Notes under the pieces: generated by a model | What the model was told of the DNA's origin: nothing | Databases searched by the model: none | What the model saw: the letters and a program-made list of their open reading frames with translations, nothing else | Assembly: GCA_020428685.1 (NCBI GenBank) | Contig: JAGQMJ010000004.1 | Location: 1 to 45,614 of the forward strand | Direction: 5' to 3' | From: Candidatus Kaiserbacteria bacterium | GTDB taxonomy: Bacteria > Patescibacteriota > Minisyncoccia > Phycocordibacterales > UBA918 | Length of the DNA: 45,614 nt | Program-made: the position numbers and the translations under genes | Part shown: piece by piece, positions 33,757-41,718 of the stretch | Position numbering within the stretch: position 1 is the stretch's first letter | Layout: the number at the start of each line of letters is the position of its first letter

Positions 33757-34821
33757 CTATTTTAATTCTTCATTATCATCGGTCTCATCTTCATAACCAT
33801 CATCTTCTTCACCATCAATCAGGGTAGCCTGAGTCTTTCGACGTCGATATCTCCAAACCACCACCAATGCTACCAAGAGGACGATTGATGCGATAACGAT
33901 CAAAGAAGTAACTAACTGACCTCTCGAAATGGTTCTCATCGAGTCATCTGGTATCAGGTTGGCGATGTACTCATTACCAGCTTTATCGATAGCCTTTACT
34001 CTAATAATACTATTCAAAGATTGGTCTTCGAGCACATGGAAAGGCGGCTGCTTCACTCTCAACCAAGGCGCATCCGCTCTTCCCCACTGAAAAGTACCAA
34101 ATTGGGTCAATGGCTCTTCCATTACTTCGTAGTGATCAACACCAGTTTGTTTATCGGTGGTTTCAAACGCTACGTAATATTTACCATTAAAAGCTTTTTC
34201 GTCCTTCTGCAATGACAAACTAAACTCTTCTGGAGGTGTCTTATCATCAGCCACCTCACCCTTCCAATCATTAACCATCACAGTACCTGGCTTTTGACTC
34301 AATTCAATTTTTGAGCCGTATAGTGCCAAATCAGCTTTTGTCCCCCTGCCGTCATTTAGGTAAGCTGTTGTCTCTGGACCAAAACTTACTTCAGCATTTG
34401 TTTCTGAACTACCGCCAATACTAAACCCAGGTGAACGAAATACGATTCTTGTCAGAACATTTGTCAGTCGTGGGTCACCAATCACACGTCCGCAGTATCC
34501 ATTTGGGATCCCGCCAGCAAAAGTAATAGTCTTATTCTCACGGTTAATAACCGGCCTTTCAACCCACATACTCAAAATTGAGTCTCCAATAGAAACATCC
34601 ACCGGCTCAATATTGCTTGTATATGTAATGACAGCATCTACTGCATTGACACACTCACCTACTTCTTCGTCAGTATCAAGTCTTATAGACATCGTTATCG
34701 CGTCACCTCGGTTGAGAGTCTTAATAGCTGGATCAATATATAAAGAAGCTGCTTCGGTAAAACTAGCAGGCTGCAAGAACACAACAAGAGCCATCACAAA
34801 AAATAAGCGCACGAAATTCAT
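33757..34821 (-). CDS. Cohesin-domain membrane protein
   Basis: 354 residues. The ATG at 34821 begins with a signal peptide (MNFVRLFFVMALVVFLQP). The cohesin domain (about 25-170) shows VNAVDAVITYTSNIEPVDV, SILSMWVERP, ITFAGGIPNGYCG and YLNDGRGTKA, matching the two other cohesins of the operon strand by strand. An extra Cys pair (GECVNA, GYCGR) may add a disulfide. A second beta domain follows, then a membrane helix near 305-325 with an RRRK stop-transfer and an acidic tail. The frame stays open to 34872, but that extension enters the upstream terminator. It is the first gene of the cohesin operon. Confidence 0.87.
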   Translation of the reverse strand: MNFVRLFFVMALVVFLQPASFTEAASLYIDPAIKTLNRGDAITMSIRLDTDEEVGECVNAVDAVITYTSNIEPVDVSIGDSILSMWVERPVINRENKTITFAGGIPNGYCGRVIGDPRLTNVLTRIVFRSPGFSIGGSSETNAEVSFGPETTAYLNDGRGTKADLALYGSKIELSQKPGTVMVNDWKGEVADDKTPPEEFSLSLQKDEKAFNGKYYVAFETTDKQTGVDHYEVMEEPLTQFGTFQWGRADAPWLRVKQPPFHVLEDQSLNSIIRVKAIDKAGNEYIANLIPDDSMRTISRGQLVTSLIVIASIVLLVALVVVWRYRRRKTQATLIDGEEDDGYEDETDDNEELK

Positions 34822-34827
34822 ATTCTT

Positions 34828-34836
34828 ATTATAGCA
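34828..34836 (-). promoter_or_regulatory. Extended -10 promoter of the cohesin operon
   Basis: TGCTATAAT, with a perfect -10 hexamer, ends 6 nt before the ATG at 34821. It directly follows a terminator, so a promoter is required here. TCGACA lies 19 bp upstream of the hexamer as a possible weak -35. The mRNA should be leaderless. Confidence 0.6.
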
Positions 34837-34870
34837 AGCAAACCAAAAAATATGTCGACTGTTCACATAC

Positions 34871-34902
34871 AAAAAACCCCTCTCGTGGTGGGAGATAGGG
34901 TC
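34871..34902 (-). terminator. Terminator of the small secreted protein gene
   Basis: Minus-strand RNA forms ACCC/GGGT plus TCTC/GAGA pairing around a 7-nt loop, followed by six T residues. It separates the small secreted protein gene from the cohesin operon. Confidence 0.75.
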
Positions 34903-34915
34903 TTTTGTGTTTTAA

Positions 34916-34929
34916 CTCCAAGCTTGGAG
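34916..34929. repeat. 14-bp perfect palindrome
   Basis: CTCCAAGCTTGGAG lies between the stop codon at 34940 and the terminator. It could extend the terminator fold or be a protein site; it has no central loop. Confidence 0.5.
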
Positions 34930-34939
34930 CCAATATTCT

Positions 34940-36085
34940 TTAGAACACTGGCGTTGCTACGTATGTCAATGTAGCGGTGTAATCTTCTGCAGCCTCTTGA
35001 AGGGCTGTAGTTTCTACTTTGTAAATGACGTCGGCATTACCTTCGCCAGATACAGTTCCGTCTGATGGTCCATCGTGTCTGAATACTTCAACAGGTGTTG
35101 TAGATGCAGATACGAAGTTGTCTCCCCCTGAGAAAAAGTCTGAAAGACCGCCAGTTAGAGTTGTGTCGTTAGACGACAGACCCCAGTGACCGTATTCATT
35201 TTCTGCTCCAGGAGTCGCACCCGGTGATTCCCATGCTACAGGTGTAGTATCGTAGCTTCCATCCCGGAAACCATCGATATCTGCGCCATTAGCTGAAAGA
35301 AGTTGTTGATCTACTTGTACTGTAACTACAAAACCATTTGCAGCGTTTGTGGACACTTCTAGGTTTTGTGCAGCTGTACTTGCAGTATCAGCAACCAAAG
35401 TTCCAAATGGGATAGCAGTAGCTGTAGTGTCTCCACCAGTTGTGTCAGCTGTGTTAACCAGCGTTCCGTCTGCTACTCCATTTACTGTGAAAGTAAAAAG
35501 TGTATCAACAGAGGCTGTAACTGTAACTGCATCAACGATAGCTACTCTAGTCTTACCAGTATCACCTGCCCCGACAGTCAATTCAATTTCGTATGAAGTG
35601 GCTGAACCTGGGTTTGTGATTTGGTTTGAACCAGTTGAACCAAAGGTAGCATTTGTTCCGATTTCGATGATAACTGTTTGACCAGCACCAACTGTGTCTG
35701 TTCCACTTTCGATGTCAATCACTTGACCCGCAGCAGTAACATTCCAGTTTGCACCAGAAGCAGCACCATCAATCAAATCTTCGTCTGTACCATTAACCCT
35801 AAGGTCAAGGTCAGCTGCTACCAAACTTCCAATGCCAGTAAATCCAGCAGGGAAAGTCAGACTAATAATTTCACCAGCTGAGAGACCTGTTGGGGTCACG
35901 AACTCAATGGTGTGGTTAGCGACAACACTGGGAGCTGAGTCCGATAGTGTATCACTGTAAGAGGTGACATTAGCAGCTTCCGCAAAGCGGAGTGAAGGTA
36001 GGCCAAATGACCATAGAAGAACGGCCATGACTACAATCGCTGCAGTTGCTTGGAGTACAGAGAACGAGTTATTTGCTCGATTCAT
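34940..36085 (-). CDS. Secreted Thr/Ala-rich surface protein with WxL-like C-terminal domain
   Basis: 381 residues. A signal segment (about 10-38, ending AEAAN) precedes a beta-rich domain (about 40-190) with regular TG/AG turns. The C-terminal part (about 200-381) has IPFGTLVADTASTAAQNLEV, STNAANGFVVTV and ends YTATLTYVATPVF. The end matches the giant protein C-terminus (VSTNATEGYQV ... VYLAVPVF). The overall pattern of an FG.i strand, a ...GW/GF-type strand and a final YT.TLT strand recalls WxL cell-wall domains, although the WxL motif itself is absent. The protein has no Cys and a regular composition, so it could be an abundant subunit of the surface layer. It has a long upstream region with a GATAAT hexamer 14 nt before the ATG and its own terminator. 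Confidence 0.82.
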   Translation of the reverse strand: MNRANNSFSVLQATAAIVVMAVLLWSFGLPSLRFAEAANVTSYSDTLSDSAPSVVANHTIEFVTPTGLSAGEIISLTFPAGFTGIGSLVAADLDLRVNGTDEDLIDGAASGANWNVTAAGQVIDIESGTDTVGAGQTVIIEIGTNATFGSTGSNQITNPGSATSYEIELTVGAGDTGKTRVAIVDAVTVTASVDTLFTFTVNGVADGTLVNTADTTGGDTTATAIPFGTLVADTASTAAQNLEVSTNAANGFVVTVQVDQQLLSANGADIDGFRDGSYDTTPVAWESPGATPGAENEYGHWGLSSNDTTLTGGLSDFFSGGDNFVSASTTPVEVFRHDGPSDGTVSGEGNADVIYKVETTALQEAAEDYTATLTYVATPVF

Positions 36086-36322
36086 ATACTCTACGTTGTA
36101 TTATCCCCTACAGTCTGTATACCTGTGGTAAGGACACAAACGAGTAAACTCGTACAGTACTGCGGTCTCCACTCCGAGTACAAAAATGCACTGTAAGGAT
36201 ACTCACGAAGTAACGCTTGGCTGAAGCGCTCACATACAAAAAGTACGTGCAGTAATGCTAATTGATTACCTCCTTCGTCAGTACTATTACATTGTACGAT
36301 GCGGCAAAAAATTTTTTGTCAC
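36086..36322 (-). promoter_or_regulatory. Long upstream region of the small secreted protein gene
   Basis: A 237-nt stretch without a gene. It holds a candidate -10 GATAAT (36100-36105), the inverted repeat TACAG-T-CTGTA (36109-36119) just upstream of it, a CGAGT/ACTCG hairpin and a stem CACGTAC-TTTTT-GTATGTG (36231-36249). It is the largest gap among the surface genes and may hold upstream control elements or an RNA leader. Confidence 0.4.
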
Positions 36323-36345
36323 TTATACACAAATTTTGTGTATAA
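36323..36345 (-). terminator. AT-rich hairpin after the dockerin gene
   Basis: TTATACACAA and TTGTGTATAA form an almost continuous palindrome 6 nt beyond the dockerin stop codon, followed on the minus strand by an A6T6 block (36306-36317). It is likely a terminator. Each arm also equals the 9-mer TTATACACA, identical to DnaA box R2 of E. coli oriC. Confidence 0.5.
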
Positions 36346-36351
36346 AATAAA

Positions 36352-37455
36352 TTATCCTGTCCAATTGAAGAGCAAAATTGAAAAATCTTCCAAGCTTACC
36401 CGCCCATTTCCGTTAATATCAGCTGGAGGATTTGAATCACCACCATTTGTCTGCCACCAGAAAATAAGAATTGAGAAGTCAATCAAATTTATAGAGCCGT
36501 CGCGATTCAAGTCTGAAGGTGAAGTAGTTTTACCATCAACACCCACAAAAAGCTGTAGTGAGGAGCTAAAGCTACTCTGAGTAGTCAAAGGCGGCGTACC
36601 GACGACACTACGCGCTCTCATAGTGTGTTCTGCGATCGATAGTCTACTAGTATTGAAGTTCACAGACCAGTCACCAGCAGCACTAGCTGTCGTATTTTCA
36701 ATTATTTGACCGTTATTGAAATGAAGTTGTACCGCACTGTTGGGAACAGCGAATCCAGAAACCAAAATATTATCTCCTGGGTTTACATTTTGATTCGCCA
36801 CTTTTATTGTTGGCGGCAATACAATGCCGTTAATATTTGTAATTGCCCCTTGAGTCACGTCAAAAGTGTTGTTGAGTGTAATTGAGCGAGTTCCAGCACT
36901 GTCTGTTGCCCATATACCAAGTGTAGCTGTTCCGGGTGACGCTTTAGCGGAGAACTCAAAATTACCTGAGCTGTCAGAACGTACATTACCAACACTAACA
37001 GTATCTAAAAGAAAGTTAATGGTTCTGGTCGGGTAAGCTTTTCCTTTGATACTAACGAGAGTATCTCCAAGATCTTTTGTTCCTCCACCACCACCTGAGG
37101 AACCACCACCAGAAGTACCCCCACCACCTGAACCGGCTGGCTCAATCTTACAGATAGACGAACAAAAGTCTCCATCATCGTTGTTTCCGTCGTCACACTC
37201 CTCAGAGTAAATAGTTTGTAAAATTCCGTCGCCACAGTACGGTCCAAAAAAACACTGCGGTGTACATTGTCTACCAGCAATAGTTTGGCTATAGACACCC
37301 ACTTCACCCAGCACGTCACAGTCCTCTCCCCCGTCTACAATTTCATTTCCACAAATGCTGATAGTGATAGTAGTAGTAGATACCAAAGCTGCATTGCTGA
37401 CAGAGGGAAAGCTTAGCGAAACTAAGAATAAGAAAAATAGAATTATAGCTCTCAT
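36352..37455 (-). CDS. Secreted dockerin protein with Cys-rich N-terminal domain
   Basis: 367 residues from the ATG at 37455, which begins a signal peptide (MRAIILFFLFLVSLSFPSV). Next comes a DUF4215-type Cys-rich region (ICGNEIVDGGEDCD, YCGDGILQ, EECDDGNNDDGDFCSS) with about ten Cys, a Gly/Ser linker near 110-130, and two beta domains. The end is a C-terminal dockerin with two calcium loops, DLNRDGSINLID and DINGNGRVSLED, each followed by FSIL.F.W. It has no membrane anchor, so retention at the surface would depend on the dockerin meeting one of the cohesins encoded at 30.5-34.8 kb. No catalytic motif is seen. It starts 1 nt after the DUF916-like gene, so translation is coupled. Confidence 0.87.
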   Translation of the reverse strand: MRAIILFFLFLVSLSFPSVSNAALVSTTTITISICGNEIVDGGEDCDVLGEVGVYSQTIAGRQCTPQCFFGPYCGDGILQTIYSEECDDGNNDDGDFCSSICKIEPAGSGGGGTSGGGSSGGGGGTKDLGDTLVSIKGKAYPTRTINFLLDTVSVGNVRSDSSGNFEFSAKASPGTATLGIWATDSAGTRSITLNNTFDVTQGAITNINGIVLPPTIKVANQNVNPGDNILVSGFAVPNSAVQLHFNNGQIIENTTASAAGDWSVNFNTSRLSIAEHTMRARSVVGTPPLTTQSSFSSSLQLFVGVDGKTTSPSDLNRDGSINLIDFSILIFWWQTNGGDSNPPADINGNGRVSLEDFSILLFNWTG

Positions 37456-37456
37456 A

Positions 37457-38410
37457 CTATCTGCGTACTGGGCGCATCTTGCGACGCGCATGCCAGACAT
37501 AGATACCGGCTATCATTACTGCAAACACAGGCAATAAAACAGAGATCTTGTGTGCTATAGATAGACCGATAAAACCAAATCCGGCTAGCTGCAGTGTGCC
37601 AGCTGGCAAAACATTTAAACTCAAGTCACCTTCTTGCTTTATATCATCGCCATTGAAAATCTTGTAGCGTGCAATGTAGCTTCCGGCTGGAAGTTTTGTC
37701 GGCAATTCAGCTGTGACAGTTTCTGTACCATATGGTGGTATTTTTGGAATCTTTCCAATCTGCTTTGTTTCTTCAAGCAAAACTTTTCCGGCTCTATCAA
37801 AAATCCTAACATCTACTTTAGATGGAGACACATCGACGTTTCCTGTATTCTCAATCAACATATCAAATCGAATCTTTCCAGGGAAGAATAGCCAACCAAA
37901 CTTAGTTCCTTCATTAAGGTCACCAACAGAAATTTTTCTTACTCTAAAATCTTTAATCTCTCTATCAATAACAGAGAGATCAATGTCAACCAATGCACCT
38001 AGTGAAATATTGACTGCTCCTGGAGACACCTGGTCGTTATCAGGCAGGGTTCGGATACGGATAGCCCCTTCGTAGTCTTTGAAATCAGCATTTGATGGCA
38101 CCTTGATTCTTACTGTCATTGGCACCTTCTGAACACCTCGAGGCATCTTAATTTCATCACCTTCGACCACCGTTACCCAGTCTTGTATCTCTGGTGCATC
38201 AATAGTGATCTCTGCCTTCTGGGCGATATTGGACTCACCACGGACAAGCAGAATCTGCTGCTCATAGGTAGAGTTCCTAGTGAGGCTAGTATTTCGTACA
38301 TATGGTGGAGTAATACCAAAACCTGCGAACACTTCAGTCACACCCGTACTTAAAAAAAGTACCGGCAAGAACAAACCAAACACAACCCACTTTCGCAAAT
38401 TCACATTCAT
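37457..38410 (-). CDS. DUF916-like surface protein with C-terminal membrane anchor
   Basis: 317 residues. A signal peptide ends near TEVFAG (about 30). Two beta-sandwich units follow, with FGITPPYVRNTSLTRNSTYE, MPRGVQKVPMTVRIKVPSNA, DYEGAIRIR, and LIENTGNVDVSPSKVDVRIFD, the layout of the DUF916/WxL-interacting family. A membrane helix near 285-305 ends in a basic tail (HARRKMRPVRR). AGAAGGA 7 nt before the ATG is a good ribosome site. It is coupled to the dockerin gene, suggesting the pair functions together. The third DUF916-like gene of the window. Confidence 0.84.
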   Translation of the reverse strand: MNVNLRKWVVFGLFLPVLFLSTGVTEVFAGFGITPPYVRNTSLTRNSTYEQQILLVRGESNIAQKAEITIDAPEIQDWVTVVEGDEIKMPRGVQKVPMTVRIKVPSNADFKDYEGAIRIRTLPDNDQVSPGAVNISLGALVDIDLSVIDREIKDFRVRKISVGDLNEGTKFGWLFFPGKIRFDMLIENTGNVDVSPSKVDVRIFDRAGKVLLEETKQIGKIPKIPPYGTETVTAELPTKLPAGSYIARYKIFNGDDIKQEGDLSLNVLPAGTLQLAGFGFIGLSIAHKISVLLPVFAVMIAGIYVWHARRKMRPVRR

Positions 38411-38417
38411 GTATAAG

Positions 38418-38430
38418 TCCTTCTATTATC
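38418..38430 (-). promoter_or_regulatory. Ribosome site and overlapping -10-like hexamer before the DUF916-like gene
   Basis: AGAAGGA (38418-38424) is a good Shine-Dalgarno for the ATG at 38410. GATAAT (38425-38430) adjoins it, with TTGCTT 17 bp upstream. If this hexamer is the true -10, transcription would start after the Shine-Dalgarno, so only one of the two can be in use. Confidence 0.4.
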
Positions 38431-38452
38431 GAAAAAAAAACCCTAAAAAGCA

Positions 38453-38480
38453 ACAACCACTGCTGGATAACAGTGGTTGT
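38453..38480 (-). terminator. Terminator of the 627-residue surface protein gene
   Basis: A 10-bp perfect stem (ACAACCACTG / CAGTGGTTGT) with an 8-nt loop is followed on the minus strand by T5 and then T9 tracts. Confidence 0.88.
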
Positions 38481-38507
38481 GCGATAGCGATTTTAGTTGT
38501 GTACTAC

Positions 38508-40391
38508 TTACCAGTCAGCCGGTTCTGCAATCTTTCCGACAAATGTGTTGAGTCCGGTGTAATTACCTGCCAATGTGATAGTTATCGGAACTGCAATACC
38601 CCAATAAGTATCCTTCGTAAGTTGTGTTGAAGTAGCTGAAGTTTGATTAACATTAATCTCTAGCTCTTGTGCTGTCGATGAGGACAGAGTCAATGCTTCT
38701 GGTCCAGCATAAGCAAATAATGTGGACGTACCGAATTTTTGCTCACTTTCAGGAATTGTTGATGTAGCTGAAACAGGACATTCTGTAGCAGGTGTAAATG
38801 TCCCACACATAGACTCACCTTGTATCTCTTGGTCAATACCTGTGTTTCCTTCATTGACTATGGTTGATGTAGCTATAAGCGTTCCTGTGTCATTTCCAGG
38901 CTCAATACCTCCGTATACAATTTCTGTTGCAAGGATATTGATTGACAAGTAACTGATAAGTTCTACTGGAGCAGCTGTAGCGACAATTGTACTGGAAGCA
39001 CCATCATCATCTATGCCGCTGATAGCTGCTGACCAAGTGGTTGCATCCTGTGCTGCTGGAGTACCACTGTCTGTTGGGTCAGCCACAAACCAAAGCGGGA
39101 ACGTACAAGAGTAATCCATGTAATCCTGTGTTGGGCTAGCACATGTAGAAGTTGCTGTACAAGACAAATTCCAAGTCGTGGTAGCAACAGCGCTGTCGTA
39201 ACAGTTATTAGGATTATAATTTGCACCAGTTCCGTTACATGTGGTTGTACCTATGTCAGTCCTATAGACCAAAGCAGTGAATCCAGCAATTTCATCTGTA
39301 GTTGATGCAGCTGTCAGACAACTGTTAGCGTCATGGATAGTGAAGTTCAGAACACTACCTGGTGTTTCTCCAGCAGGTACTGAAAGAGTCAAATCAGTAC
39401 CAACTCCTCCAACACCGTACAACTCTACTTCTGCACTCAACACAGTTGGTGCCACGTTGTTTACGTCAAAGTTTGCTTGAAGTGGGTTGGCGGAAGCTTC
39501 ATGACCGTGAGAGTCAACTATGTAGCCATAAGCAGGATAAGTATCGTCTCTAATAATTGCCGGCAAAGTAAATGTTGCACTAGCATCACTCAAGACGGTG
39601 ATCGTTGTTGATGCTAAAAAGTTTGAGTCACAAGTGTTTGTTACAGGATTGTAATCAGTATTTGTCTGACAAACAACAAGGTAGATACTGTCTTCCCCAC
39701 CAACGATATCTGGGTCGGAAGAAGTCGAGAAGAATGTAAGAACTCCAGCTGGGTCAACCGGACCGTTGTTTGCAAAATTATTTAGAACTGGTCGTGAGTT
39801 CACATGGAACGGAGAAGAGTTAGTTGCGCTGTATCCTTGTACTGGGACAGTATTACATCGAGGATTTGATGGGTCGTCGTCACACACCCAAGCAAACCAA
39901 GTATTAACCTCTGCAAACGGTGCAGCCTCAGTGGTCGTGGTCGATACTGTTGCTAGAGTATTACTAACTGTAGCTGTTGATACACCCCACTGTACACCAC
40001 CTCCACAAGCAGGAGCAGCTGTTCCTAAGCTAAAGATGTCAGCCGCGGCATTAGCTGTTGGTGACGCGTTGGTGCTACATATAAGGAGGAAATATGGTGC
40101 ACCGTTACTGTCGCCACCCAAAGCAGACCACACGATTGCATCACCTGAGTTGGTAGGCGTTGAGGTGGATGACTCAGTAACCTCATAAGCATCGATCACA
40201 AATGATGGCGGCGTATTCAAAACCGTCAGCGTTGTGGTTGCTGTCTGAGCCGACACCTTACTTAGCTCCTTTGAACCAAAGTCAAAAACAAAGGCCATTA
40301 CAAATACTAATAAACCCGCCAAGGCAGTCACTACTGTGATTTTACCGGCGGTACGCATATAGCGTGGGAACTCATGATTGTTGTACGACAT
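38508..40391 (-). CDS. Secreted Thr/Ser/Ala-rich surface protein, paralogue of the right-edge protein
   Basis: 627 residues with a signal or anchor segment near 17-38, then repeated beta domains rich in Thr, Ser, Ala and paired Cys. The C-terminal 250 residues align with the gene at the right edge: NNCYDSA/NNCYIAT, FVADPTDSG/FHADPTDQDG, VELISYLSINI/VELLTLRALDV, and the end YWGIAVPITITL...TGLNTF versus YWGIEVPFGTAS...TGTNYF. The function is unknown; the paralogy and secretion suggest a structural surface role. No Shine-Dalgarno is visible; the upstream region is AT-rich with a TACAAT hexamer about 30 nt before the start. It has its own strong terminator. Confidence 0.8.
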   Translation of the reverse strand: MSYNNHEFPRYMRTAGKITVVTALAGLLVFVMAFVFDFGSKELSKVSAQTATTTLTVLNTPPSFVIDAYEVTESSTSTPTNSGDAIVWSALGGDSNGAPYFLLICSTNASPTANAAADIFSLGTAAPACGGGVQWGVSTATVSNTLATVSTTTTEAAPFAEVNTWFAWVCDDDPSNPRCNTVPVQGYSATNSSPFHVNSRPVLNNFANNGPVDPAGVLTFFSTSSDPDIVGGEDSIYLVVCQTNTDYNPVTNTCDSNFLASTTITVLSDASATFTLPAIIRDDTYPAYGYIVDSHGHEASANPLQANFDVNNVAPTVLSAEVELYGVGGVGTDLTLSVPAGETPGSVLNFTIHDANSCLTAASTTDEIAGFTALVYRTDIGTTTCNGTGANYNPNNCYDSAVATTTWNLSCTATSTCASPTQDYMDYSCTFPLWFVADPTDSGTPAAQDATTWSAAISGIDDDGASSTIVATAAPVELISYLSINILATEIVYGGIEPGNDTGTLIATSTIVNEGNTGIDQEIQGESMCGTFTPATECPVSATSTIPESEQKFGTSTLFAYAGPEALTLSSSTAQELEINVNQTSATSTQLTKDTYWGIAVPITITLAGNYTGLNTFVGKIAEPADW

Positions 40392-40450
40392 AATAAATAA
40401 ATAACTAACTTTCTCTCCATTGTACCGACAACTTTGATTGCCTGTGCTGA

Positions 40451-40485
40451 GTTATACACAGAGAGAAACCAAAACTGTGTATAAC
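40451..40485 (-). terminator. Inverted repeat after the ABC permease gene
   Basis: GTTATACACAG and CTGTGTATAAC form an 11-bp perfect stem with a 13-nt loop between the permease stop and the next gene. There is no clear T tract, so termination may be weak. Its arms contain TTATACACA, as at 36323-36345. Confidence 0.4.
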
Positions 40486-40494
40486 CTCTTTTAA

Positions 40495-41709
40495 TTATTC
40501 GTATCTAATGGCGTCTAGTGGATTGAGTGTGGATGCTCGTTTGGCTGGGAAAATACCTGTCAAATACCCTACAGCTGCCGAGAAAATAGTAATGAAGGCC
40601 AAGAAATCAAGTGGAAACGAGAACAAAGAAACAGCTTTCCCTCCAAACTGGCCCGCCACGATATTGAGAAACAAATTAACTGCCAGCCCCAAGGAAACAC
40701 CCATCAAAATACCGGTCACTCCCCCGAGAAAACCTACGACCACAGACTCCGACACGAAAAGATACTTCACATCGTTTGGTGAAGCACCGATGGTTCGCAT
40801 GATACCAATCTCTTTTGTTCGCTCGAGGAGCGTCACTGTCATAGTGTTGAACATTCCGATAGCAGACACCACAAGAGCGATTCCACCAAAAGTAGCTAGG
40901 ACTGCTTGAATTCCTTGGAAAATCTTAGAAGCCTGCTCCACTGTCTTTGATAGTGCTGTTACTCTGTAGCCATCCTCAATCAATTTAGTTTCAACCAGCG
41001 GTAGATTTTCATTAGAATCCACACGAACTTGAATTCTTTCGTACTCTTCGATACCAACATAATTCCTCAACTCTGGCAGCATCATCATGGCATTGAGCAC
41101 CCCCTCTTCTTTTGTGATACCCCGAACAGTGTATTCTTTGTCTATTAAGATTTCATTAACATCATCTGTCCCATCATCTGCCGGCACCAGCAGTCGCAGT
41201 GAAACTTTTTGCCCAATGAAGGCAGGCACATCTTCATCTGCAATTCCAAAAAGCTTGAGCGTCGCTGGAGAAAGCATGATTGTACTAGTGTCTCCTGCAT
41301 CTTCTTCTGTAAATACCTCTCCTTCAGTCGCTGTCACACCAGCGTAGCGCAAATATGGCGGCTCCACTCCTTGCACAAAGACGTTACCGGTCAAACCTTT
41401 ATATGTCACAAGAGCTGGAAACTTGGCTAGTGGAGCCGCATCCAACACGGCTGGGTTTGTTTCAAATTCTGTCACAGTCTCAGGAGTAAGTCGCAAACCT
41501 TGAGCACCAGTAGAAGAAACACCAAGCGAGAGCAGAGTCTCACCAAAAACGATCTGCTCAAGAATAATTTGCTGCAAACCAAAGCCTAAGCCAACCAAAA
41601 CAACCACCGCTCCAGTACCAACACCCATACCAAGAATAGTCAGCCAAGTACGCAGAGGGTTGGTCTTGAACATTCTTGTTGATAGCTGTGCCAAATCTTG
41701 AACTCTCAT
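40495..41709 (-). CDS. MacB/FtsX-type ABC transporter permease
   Basis: 404 residues with the MacB layout: an N-terminal membrane helix (about 20-45, WLTILGMGVGTGAVVVLVGLG), a large extracytoplasmic MacB_PCD domain, and three C-terminal helices of an FtsX domain containing LLERTKEIGIMRTIGASPNDV, the coupling segment to the ATPase, and the terminal AKRASTLNPLDAIRYE. Such systems export or mechanically handle envelope substrates rather than import. It follows the ATPase gene by 9 nt. Placement inside the surface locus suggests a role in releasing or displaying the secreted proteins. Confidence 0.95.
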   Translation of the reverse strand: MRVQDLAQLSTRMFKTNPLRTWLTILGMGVGTGAVVVLVGLGFGLQQIILEQIVFGETLLSLGVSSTGAQGLRLTPETVTEFETNPAVLDAAPLAKFPALVTYKGLTGNVFVQGVEPPYLRYAGVTATEGEVFTEEDAGDTSTIMLSPATLKLFGIADEDVPAFIGQKVSLRLLVPADDGTDDVNEILIDKEYTVRGITKEEGVLNAMMMLPELRNYVGIEEYERIQVRVDSNENLPLVETKLIEDGYRVTALSKTVEQASKIFQGIQAVLATFGGIALVVSAIGMFNTMTVTLLERTKEIGIMRTIGASPNDVKYLFVSESVVVGFLGGVTGILMGVSLGLAVNLFLNIVAGQFGGKAVSLFSFPLDFLAFITIFSAAVGYLTGIFPAKRASTLNPLDAIRYE

Positions 41710-41718
41710 AATAATGAA

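Noticed and set aside
34822-34872. Longer start for the first cohesin gene
   Set aside because: The extension runs into the terminator T tract and across the promoter element. The ATG at 34821 gives a clean signal peptide.
36323-40485. Replication origin based on DnaA-box-like 9-mers
   Set aside because: Only inverted pairs in terminator positions, no box cluster, no AT-rich unwinding element and no dnaA or dnaN nearby.
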